NCBI GenBank assembly: GCA_002205965.3
Contig: NADL03000633.1
Coordinates: 496,001-560,000 of the forward strand
DNA length: 64,000 bases
Origin: Kappaphycus alvarezii
Lineage: Eukaryota > Rhodophyta > Florideophyceae > Gigartinales > Solieriaceae
Direction of reading: 5' to 3'
A program made the position numbers and the translations under genes. The notes beneath the pieces are model-generated. The model was not told where the DNA came from, did not search any database, and was given only the letters and a program-made list of their open reading frames with translations. Positions 13,076 to 20,345 of the stretch are shown piece after piece (within the stretch, counting starts at the first letter, position 1; every line of letters starts with the position of its first letter).

Positions 13076-13735
13076 ATACTGCTTCTCTTGTAATCCAATC
13101 AATACTCCTCTACGAAAAGTATGAAAAAGGCATCTTTCCAATAGCGATGGAAAAAGCATCGCATGATGAGTGCAATGCACCCCTTCTCAGCAGAGGTTTG
13201 CGACTGAGGCATTGATATAACATTAATATAACAACAAAAAGCAATGCTGGGGATCTTTACGTAAGACAAACAAGGGGTTGTTACAAAACGGTCCTTTCGG
13301 TAGGAGAGCAGTCCTCTCCACAAACTTCTTTCTTCTCCTTCCATGTGAATGTTCAAAAACAACTCTTCCCATAAATTTTCTCTTAGGAACAAAATCATGA
13401 ATGAATCTTTTTCCATGAATACAAAATCCCTGTGTGATTCCATTTCTATTTTGTCTTTGAACATTTTGGTCCTCCTTTTTCAAAAAAGAAATCTTTCGAC
13501 TCGTGATCCGCTTCGTCCTCCAAATTCAGTTCCGATATTTTATCAAGCAGATTTTTTATTATTGCCCTGATTACATGCAAATTCAAAGCCGAGGCATTGC
13601 CACATTTTTTTTATGTCGTCCAAGGCTGTGAAACTTTTCGAAGACGTCTCCCTTTTTAAAGTTCGAAATCGACGTCTTTGAGGAATACCCCCGAAATCAA
13701 CTACCCCATTGGCTCACCCCTTTATTGCCCTCAAC

Positions 13736-14340
13736 ATGACCAACCTCTGCCTGTCCCTCACCATCGCCAAGTCATCCCGAGGCCGCCGTCCCCTCAACGC
13801 GTTGGCCCCGATGGGCAATTTACCAACCGATTATGATGATTACTGTAGAATAATGGACCGAGAGCGCGTTCGGGAGTGGGTCCGCCGGCACTGCTTCGAG
13901 GAGGCAGAGGATGCAGTGGAGGAAGTAGAGAAAGAGGAGGTAGAGGAAGGGGAAGAAGAGAAAGAGGAGGAAGAAAAGTATGAAGAGGAGGTCTGGGTGG
14001 ACCCATGGGAGCCACTAGTGTACAACGGTGGGGGAGCTGCTGTGGAGAACGAAGGGGGACTGAGGGATTAATCGCTATATCTGACTCTTCTGACAGAGGT
14101 GAAGGGGAGGATGAAGAGGAAGACGAGGAGAATGAGGGGGAGGGAGACATGGAAAGTGCTGGAATGGTAGGGAAGGGGCCGGACAGTATGGACAAGGTGG
14201 TCCTTACGCTGGAACGCGATAGGGGCATCTTCACTGGTTTAGATATTTCCCAGGAGGAAATAGAGAATTGTAAGCCGTTCGCGGATATTTGTGGGGACCT
14301 CTTGCCTGGAATGGATATTTTGGGGGAACTTTGGCTCTGA
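13736..14340 (+). pseudogene. LTR-borne acidic protein, copy 1 (one frameshift)
   Basis: The start at 13,736 gives MTNLCLSLTIAKSSRGRRPL, followed by a DYDDY...RVREWVRRH helix-like segment and a Glu-rich middle. The first frame stops at 14,071. The reading continues one frame over with an acidic run, then GMVGKGPDSMDKVV and the family's C-terminal PFADICGDLLPGMDILGEL, stopping at 14,340. Copies at 16.8 kb and 60.4 kb share the same order: short basic N-terminus, amphipathic DDYLRRQTE...EFVRRLF segment, acid tract, SMDQVVP and MDILEELFGSD. No known domain is recognised. Each copy has a single frameshift at a different place, so this is either a decaying family or contains sequence errors. It is followed by an LTR-type 3' segment. 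Confidence 0.65.
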
Positions 14341-14389
14341 TCTAGAGGACTAAGATATTAAGGAAGAAATCTAGATTTTCATCCTGATA

Positions 14390-14801
14390 GTTTTTGCTGG
14401 TAGTCTTTCTCGTTCACACGATTCCATTTGATGCATTTTATGGTTCTCAGCTTGTATATTTGAGACTTTAGGGTTAGCCAAAAAGTCTGTACAAGGTGAT
14501 TAAACTGCTTCCTCCTGCGGAGATCAAGCAAGTGGGCAGACAACTTCAGGTCAATTCTCGAGTAGTAGGAAGTTGAGAGTTAACTTCAGACCCAAAAAAA
14601 ATTTTTCTTACGTTGGTCACAGGGCATCAGTGGTAGACCCTGCCCCTTCTATATTTGGTTCTAGCCCTATGAACTTTCGTACTTACCCAATCCTTTTTGT
14701 TCTTTCAACTGTATCACGGTAGAACGTTTGTGGCTTGCAACACCTCCTTCTTGTGGTAATTGGTTCCGAGTATCTCTTTTCCCGACAATTTACCCCTATC
14801 A
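14390..14801 (+). repeat. LTR 3' segment after acidic ORF copy 1
   Basis: This segment matches the reverse complement of the gypsy LTR from about 51,382 to 51,790, ending with the same CCCCTATCA. It contains the same TTGAGAGT-type palindromic stretch, the ACACCTCC motif and the LTR edge. The order acidic ORF then LTR 3' part is the same as in the 15.8-17.3 kb and 59.9-61.3 kb units. The 5' edge of this unit was not located. Confidence 0.75.
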
Positions 14802-15594
14802 CACTACTCAAGTTCTCAGCCCACCGATTTCTCCCAAGAAATAAAATACATATATTCCCCTTCACCAGATCTGAAAGTCTGTAGTACTTTGAGATAGAGT
14901 CGATTATATCTTTTAAGATTTAAAACTGCTAACCTTCTCCTTCTAATAGCAAGTAGAGGGGACGCAAACATACAAACAAGCGACATCGAAAGATACAACT
15001 GATCCGCTCTGTAACAGTAAAAGAAAAGCTCGCAAATTCGAAACCCGTCCCATTGCGCGACTGGTGAAAGTCCCCATGAGCTCCTTGGTAACGGCAAATG
15101 CCGCCGATCAGCAGCCTCCGAGCTTCGAAGTGAGGACTGTAATCAGCCTACATTTCCTAGGCAATTCGGCAAGAAACCCATGGTATTTCTGTTTTTTCTT
15201 TGCGTAGGGCGGGTTGGGGCTCGTGTGCAGATTGATCTTCTTGGCTCTGGTATTGGAGGGGGCGATAGGGGAAAGATTGGGTGTTTGTACTGTTGGAAGA
15301 TATATTATATCTATCCTGTAGGGATGATAGGGTCGAAGAAGGTTATGCAATTGTAGTCTGTGCCCACGACAGCTGCAATCGGTCTGATGTTTTGTCTTGT
15401 TCAGTGTTGGTAGTGGAATCGAAGCTCAATGAATGGACTTGGGGCAGCCTTTGCGGGGTCATTCCCTAGGATATCACCAGGTAACTATAGCGAAAACTGC
15501 ACCCGCAGGTGAAGCAATAACGCATGAAATGGTTTCCGTAGATATCTAGCATTCCAAAAGACTCTACTTTTGGACATAAAGTGTCAGGGGTGTG
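14802..15594 (-). mobile_element. Family C non-LTR element, 3' half (copy 1)
   Basis: Read on the minus strand with frameshifts it gives GMLDIYGNHF, AKAAPSPFIELRF, GTDYNCITFFDPI, then QKYHGFLAELPRK and LTSKLGGC. This is the Zn-finger, restriction-like endonuclease and STLGG C-terminus order of R2/R4-type non-LTR elements. Copies 2 and 3 are at 58,831-59,535 and 62,040-62,550. The 3' tail near 14,870-14,940 matches the flanks of the gypsy insertion. The upstream part of the same copy continues at 17,397-17,546, beyond two later insertions. Confidence 0.65.
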
Positions 15595-16265
15595 TAAATC
15601 GTTACGAGTATGAAAAAAAGCACTCCAACGTGCAGAAGTCTCATTAAAGACATTCTAATTAAACAGACGACAGGTGTATACATTGACGGCTTGCATCCCT
15701 TGAAGAGTGAATAAAAAACTAGTAACAAATTCCCGCAACTCAATCGCGGCGGAGAAATTTCGGCGACTGGCAGCGAAGGAAGCGAGGAGGCGGCAAAATT
15801 TGGAACCATTATCTCCTAGCGCACTGATAGGGGTAGATCGTCGGAAAAGGATATACTCAGAACAAATTACCCCAAGAAGGAGGTGTTGCGAGCGACAAAA
15901 GTGCTAACATGGTGTAGTTGAACGAACAAAAAGGATTGGATAAAGAAGACAGTTGAGAGGGCTACAAGCAAGTATAGAAGGGCAGGTTATACCACTGATG
16001 CTCTGCGACCAGCGTAGGAAAAACGTTTCATGGTTCTGAAGTTGACCTTCAACTTCCTGGTGCTCGGGACTTGACTTCAAGTTGTCTGCCAACTTGCTTG
16101 ATCTCTCCACGTGGAAGCAGTTTACTAAGCTTTTGTAGACTTTTGGCTACCACTGATTTTCAAACTAAACTACGGAAGAGACCAGTAAATTCATAAAAGG
16201 ACTTTGTTTGGATGATATACTCTAAACAAAAGATAATTAAGAAACGAACAATCGATCTGGTCCTC

Positions 16266-16845
16266 TTATTTCCCATTCCATTGATCAGATCCAAAAAAAT
16301 CCTCCAAAATATCCATGTTGCCGAAGCAGTCCCAGCAAATATCCGCGAACGGCTCATGACTCTCTATTTTCTCCTGCAAGATATCTAAACCATTAAAGAT
16401 GCCCCAATCCGGATCCAGCTTCGGGACCACTTGGTCCATACTGTCCAGCCCAGGCCCCACCATTCCAACAATTACCACGTTCTCCCTCTCCCTAATCCTC
16501 CTCTTCATCCTCTTCATCCCCCTCTTCATCCTCCTCTTCATTCTCCTCTTCACCCTCATCGTCATCCTCCTCGTCAACCTCATTCTCGTAGACCAATTCT
16601 TGGCCTGCCCACTCCTCGAACGTCTCCCCAGATCCCTCCTCGACTTCCCACTCCTGGTCATCAGCTACCTTCTCCCCCTCATCCTCGGCGAACAAGCGAC
16701 GCACGAATTCGATCACCTTCTTCTCGGTCTGTCGGCGTAGATAGTCATCACGGTCAGTAGAGCCGAAAGAGAGTAGGGGAATGGCGTTTAGGGGGCGGTG
16801 GTGGCGATTTTTGGAAATGCCTTTAGAGGGACATAGGTTGTCCAT
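16266..16845 (-). pseudogene. LTR-borne acidic protein, copy 2 (one frameshift)
   Basis: ATG at 16,845 opens MDNLCPSKGISKNRHHRPLN, then TDRDDYLRRQTEKKVIEFVR, WEVEEGSGETFEEWAG and a long Glu/Asp run. That frame stops at 16,492. The next frame carries on with GMVGPGLDSMDQVVPKLDPD, PFADICWDCFGNMDILEDFF and a stop at 16,266. The N-terminal RPLNA, the DDYLRRQTE helix and the C-terminal MDILE..FGSD are conserved with the other copies. The predicted protein is about 190 residues, very acidic, with no signal peptide or membrane segment. Function unknown; nuclear or nucleic-acid-protein mimic roles are only guesses. The TATA box is 110 bases upstream. Confidence 0.65.
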
Positions 16846-16953
16846 GTGGTGGGCTTTAGGGAGTGGTAGGCATTTGGGAGTGTTTTATAAGGATAGAGGA
16901 AGATGTGTGGTGAGTACAATGATCGGAGAGGATTGAAACTTGGAATTAAAGGG

Positions 16954-16961
16954 TTTAAATA
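16954..16961 (-). promoter_or_regulatory. TATA box of acidic ORF copy 2
   Basis: TATTTAAA on the minus strand, about 110 bases before the ATG at 16,845. The same GAGCCTATTTAAACCC context and spacing occur at 60,244 before the 60,361 ATG, and a weaker form lies before the 34,183 ATG. Confidence 0.6.
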
Positions 16962-17396
16962 GGCTCCCAAGGGTGCACTCTATAGATTTGGAATAGTTAG
17001 AAGAAATATGGAATGGAATTTTTACTAGTGCATTTGTGCCCTTTTTTAAAAAGCTGAATTTGGAGAATGAGCTAAGCGAAAAGGGAAACACAACTTGATT
17101 CAGGATCGATTTAGAGGGGTAGATACAGTATAAAAATATCTAGATAAAATGGTAAGTGAACTTCGAGAGGACCGCGGTAAGGATAAGCAAGAGTCAGGGA
17201 GGGCGAGGAAGGACCAGAACTACAAGAAATTTTGGACAAGGGGAGGTAGTACAGTAAATTAAAAGTCGGTAGATGACGGAGACAGAAAAATTAGTTCCGA
17301 TCCGCGCGCGCCTAACACGCAACATAAGCATCGCTTCCACTGGGCACCAGTAAGATATCATTGGCGTCGCAGTAGTCGCCATAGTGCGAGAGTGTG

Positions 17397-17546
17397 AATA
17401 AAAGGGTCTGGCAGAAGCACTGGAACCAAGCGGCGAAAATCGTGATCTTGATTTTTGTCTTCAAACCACGGCGCGGTGTTTTCAAACCACGGCGCGGTGC
17501 ACTTTCTAGTTGGAAAGTGTTTGAGTAATCTACCAAAGAGGCACAT
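17397..17546 (-). mobile_element. Family C non-LTR element, upstream piece of copy 1
   Basis: The minus strand reads YSNTFQLESAPRRGLK then FAAWFQCFCQTLLFT. It aligns with YSNPFQLESAPCPDWK and FVAWFRRFRQTPLFT at about 62,430-62,550, which runs unbroken into the Zn-finger CPKAEC...MLDIYG. Here that continuity is broken by the family A insertion. A 21-base tandem duplication (CAAACCACGGCGCGGTG core) at 17,461-17,499 is absent from the 62 kb copy. Confidence 0.65.
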
Positions 17547-17624
17547 TTCGGTAAGAGGCAGCTAGGTTTACCGGGAGAAGTTTTAGTTCTTAACTGCTAA
17601 GCGAAACTGACGGCTTAACTAGCT

Positions 17625-17921
17625 TTAGGTGACTACAGATCTAAAAAACAACTGAATATCAGAAAATTCTTCTTCAACACATCTTTGCACCGGTGTACAA
17701 ATCGAGGGGTCCACGGTATCGAAAGAAACGTCTAATGCATTGAAAGCCCTGAAAATATCGATGTGGAGGTCTATTTCAGTAAATTCAATGTACTGTATAT
17801 GCGATGAATGCATTTTACATTTAATAGAAAGAACAATCGGAGAATGGGAAGACGAAATCACATCCTGAGATCTATTTAGTCCCTGGCCTTCCACAGTAAA
17901 CTTGCGCAGTACCTCTGCCAA
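17625..17921 (-). CDS. Small ORF downstream of vWA gene, doubtful
   Basis: A 98-codon frame (MAEVLRKFTVEGQGLNRSQD...) lies 68 bases after the vWA stop on the same strand. In the 62 kb duplicate the same frame is broken by a small deletion near 62,830. It has no recognised domain. It may be 3' UTR of the vWA gene rather than a gene, and the broken frame in the duplicate argues against function. Confidence 0.2.
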   Translation of the reverse strand: MAEVLRKFTVEGQGLNRSQDVISSSHSPIVLSIKCKMHSSHIQYIEFTEIDLHIDIFRAFNALDVSFDTVDPSICTPVQRCVEEEFSDIQLFFRSVVT

Positions 17922-17989
17922 TACTGTATACCATGTCAGAGCCTGCTCAGCTCACTGATAAACTTCGATTGTTTTCCATATTTCCGTTC

Positions 17990-18670
17990 TTAGTGGCTGC
18001 AAATTCCTAGAACAAGGCCCTCGATGATCAGTTCGAGGTCCAGAACATCAAGGAAACTGCCGACATCAAAGACTGCGTTACTATCACCGCCAGCGATAGC
18101 AAGTAGCTCCTCATCATTCGGCCTCCCTGCACCTACGGCACACACCTCGCCACCAACACGTCTGAACAGATCCGCCCTTGCCGAGGCTGATGACCCAACG
18201 TTGCTGCCGGCATCACCTAGCAAAACGATCTTCAAGGCCTCTCCTCGTCGACGAATTAGACTGGAGAAACAGGCACTGATACCGCCGACAACAAATGACA
18301 AGCCACCTAATTGTTCTTCAGAGTTGACGGCTTCGTTAAATGATGCGAGATCCGGTGTGAGCCCAATGATAGTGCTGACTGCTGTTGAATACTGAACGGC
18401 AGCAACCTCGATAGGATTATCCTGCAACACGGAGACTACATCCAGAACGAAATTCCTCTCGTTCACAAAAGCCTCTGCGGGGATTGATCCACTGCCGTCG
18501 ATGGCAAAACAAACATTTGCATTGCAGCCACCAGCAGCGGCAACTTTCTCTCGGAGCTCGGCAGCAGCAGCGGCTGAGAGCCTGCCTGTGACAGGAATTT
18601 CATTTACAGCAGCAGCATGGGCAAGGGCAAAGAGTAAAGACAAGACGGTGACAAGAAAGGTGTTGATCAT
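17990..18670 (-). CDS. Secreted von Willebrand A-domain protein, copy 1
   Basis: A 226-residue protein. Residues 1-21 form a signal peptide (INTFLVTVLSLLFALAHAAA). Residues ~52-215 form a single vWA domain. The metal-ion-dependent adhesion site is seen as FAIDGSGSIP (Asp58, Ser60, Ser62) and the later Asp in VLLGDAGSN (Asp153). The middle Thr of the usual MIDAS is not evident; the equivalent stretch reads VVGGISACF. vWA domains bind protein or matrix ligands through a divalent cation, so an extracellular or wall-associated binding role is likely. The sequence ends GICSH just after the domain. A TATA box lies 116 bases before the ATG. The 62.9 kb duplicate differs by four residues and has an altered C-terminus. 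No intron is needed. Confidence 0.85.
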   Translation of the reverse strand: MINTFLVTVLSLLFALAHAAAVNEIPVTGRLSAAAAAELREKVAAAGGCNANVCFAIDGSGSIPAEAFVNERNFVLDVVSVLQDNPIEVAAVQYSTAVSTIIGLTPDLASFNEAVNSEEQLGGLSFVVGGISACFSSLIRRRGEALKIVLLGDAGSNVGSSASARADLFRRVGGEVCAVGAGRPNDEELLAIAGGDSNAVFDVGSFLDVLDLELIIEGLVLGICSH

Positions 18671-18785
18671 TATGATAGTCGATGCTTTCTCTAGGAGATT
18701 TGGAGCAAATTTTGCTTTTGAGTGATAGCTGAAAGAAGCTGGCTACTTTTAGATCGTAAGTGAGTTGCTAAGGGCAAGATGCGTG

Positions 18786-18793
18786 CTTATATA
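18786..18793 (-). promoter_or_regulatory. TATA box of vWA gene copy 1
   Basis: TATATAAG on the minus strand, 116 bases before the ATG at 18,670. The same motif at the same distance precedes copy 2 (63,801-63,808). Confidence 0.65.
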
Positions 18794-18994
18794 TTGCTGA
18801 ACAATCCTAAGCGGAGGAAAAGTCGCGCTTTGCAATCTTGAAGTCCACTAATTTCTGCCGTCAAGTTGGTGAAAACCTTTCGCGAAAACCTTTCGCAGCA
18901 TGCATCTGAGTCTTTGTTAGTATATAGAATAGGAAGTTCGGCAGAATATCAGTTCTGCGGAAGTGTAAAGAAGGAGGTAAGGTGGTGACAACCC

Positions 18995-20211
18995 TACTCA
19001 GATCCACACTCGAAGCAGATCTCTACTTCCATTTCGCCACGGCACAACAAAGGCAGAGGTAGTTTTCTGTTCTACCCGTAAGATACACTGTATCCCCCTC
19101 TCAACAATAGGAACGTTGTAAATCTTTCTTGGTTTGATACAAATGGCTCGGCTCTCTTCAGAGACAGTCGACTGATTTTCTCGCAAATCTTTGTGAATGC
19201 TAGAAATATATTCTCTATGTCACCTGAGATAGTACATATTCCGTCTCCTATTGGAAAGTGGGGAAAAGTGAGGTTTGTTTAATTCGGTTGGTGCAAAGGA
19301 TGGGAGTCCTATGAATTTGCGTTCAATCCATGATTCAGGAACTACGCTTCGAATAACGGAGAATTTCTACTTTCCCAAAGTTGCTCACAAGAAGTATCTC
19401 TGTGGCTTGCACTGGCAGAGCTTGACGGACATGCCTTGTAGAGACTGATGTAGTTTCCTACAACAAACAAACAAACGCTTTTATTACATGTTCACTAAAC
19501 CGAGCAGGGTCACTCATGCATCAGGTGATGCGAGAGACAGGGCACGGCGAGTTTCCTACTCCAACGAAGGCACGTTGGTGAAATGTCTGTATTGTAGAGA
19601 TCAACGTATCCGTCTGACATTGACAAATACTGCTTAGGCTTTTCTCATCAGCGAGACAATTGCATTGTCATGGCGCGTTCTTGGTTTCCTAGTCCTGTTT
19701 GCTAAATTAATGGACAACTCTGAGCAAAGTTAGTACCACATGCATAGTAGGACCAATGCTGTAGAGAGAACGGTAAATGAACCTCTTATATTGTCCATAC
19801 TTTAAGAATAAAGCAGTGGCCCATTCTTGATTGTTCAAGAAGAGGTTGCAGTTGTGATAGAAAAGAAAAGTCATACAGTACTTTGCCATGTGACAATTCG
19901 TATCCAAGTGGTTACTTCTTTCGGTACTGTGAGACACCGTTCATGCTGCTCCTTGCAACGCCATACGCATGTGATCTTCAAAAGGAATTCCTTGAAGAAA
20001 ATACTGCACCCCTTAGTAACTGCAACACGAGTTTTGTATTGCTTGCAAGGGATTCGATGCTCGCCAATTAAATACCCGCCGTCTACCTGATTAGTGTCTC
20101 TTCTGAGTAGTGTTTCTCATGTGATCATTATGTGTGGCTAAGTGCCTTGTTTACCTTACGTAAAGATCCTCCCGTATTGCTTTTGGTCATTTTATTAATG
20201 TTTTTTACAGT
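18995..20211. other. No gene recognised
   Basis: Short frames only (the longest is 87 codons) with no motif. One patch (around 19,925-19,960, GTGAGACACCGTTCATGCTGCTCC) resembles 34,921-34,960, so this is probably repeat debris. Confidence 0.5.
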
Positions 20212-20345
20212 TTCAGTCGCAAATCTCTGCTGAGAAGAGGTGCTTTCCACACAACATGCGACGCTTTTTCCATCGCTATTGGAAAGGTGACTTTTCTTTA
20301 ATTTACATAGAGGTATATTTATTACATATACTGTTCTGTACGTAC

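Larger units (their letters stand above)
11318..13210 (+). repeat. Arm 1 of an interrupted inverted duplication
   Basis: Four blocks in order, 11,318-11,480, 12,045-12,135, 12,710-12,832 and 13,060-13,210, match the reverse complements of 24,248-24,370, 23,385-23,470, 22,598-22,722 and 20,212-20,370 in the mirrored order. This arm is 1.9 kb and the other 4.2 kb. The reverse transcriptase ORF lies between the last two blocks only in the long arm, so this arm is an internally deleted relative or the pre-insertion form. Confidence 0.75.
15825..17317 (-). mobile_element. ORF-bearing LTR-like unit, copy at 16-17 kb
   Basis: On the minus strand the unit starts TGTTAGGCGCGCG and ends CCCCTATCA, 1,493 bases. 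Flanking 5-mers are CGCAC (15,820-15,824) and CGCAA (17,318-17,322), a 4-of-5 match for a target duplication. It interrupts the family A reading at a precise codon. The whole unit aligns with 59,896-61,339: upstream region, TATA box, acidic ORF, then an LTR segment of about 330 bases shared with the gypsy LTR. The ends, target duplication length and shared LTR segment argue for a solo LTR carrying a gene. Confidence 0.7.
15595..17391 (-). mobile_element. Family A non-LTR fragment split by an LTR unit
   Basis: GTGTG occurs at both edges (15,590-15,594 and 17,392-17,396). Minus strand 17,391-17,318 encodes HYGDYCDANDILLVPSGSDA and 15,824-15,700 encodes GDNGSKFCRLLASFAASRRN then ELREFVTSF. Together they match the C-terminus of the 20.5-22.6 kb reverse transcriptase (HYGTYRNQNDILLSPVGIDI then GDDGKGFFPRLASFAASRR). 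The break lies exactly where the 15,825-17,317 LTR-like unit sits. This is a 5'-truncated non-LTR insertion that was later hit by the LTR unit. Confidence 0.8.
17397..18990. repeat. Segmental duplication, copy 1 (vWA block)
   Basis: This 1.6 kb block matches 62,434 to the window end in the same orientation with few differences. It includes the vWA gene, its promoter and the family C piece. The second copy may continue past the window edge. Confidence 0.9.

Noticed and set aside
13794-14234. 146-codon Ser/Pro-rich minus-strand frame
   Set aside because: Mirror of the acid tract of acidic ORF copy 1.
15281-15469. Conserved small plus-strand ORF, also at 59,313
   Set aside because: The conservation is explained by the family C endonuclease read on the minus strand.
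16399-16760. Leu- and Pro/His-rich plus-strand frames
   Set aside because: They are the reverse of the Glu-rich acidic ORF copy 2; codons GAG/GAT read as CTC/ATC on the other strand.
18024-18395. Plus-strand frame of 123 codons, repeated at 62,949
   Set aside because: It lies opposite the vWA domain and is kept only because the block is duplicated; no motif.
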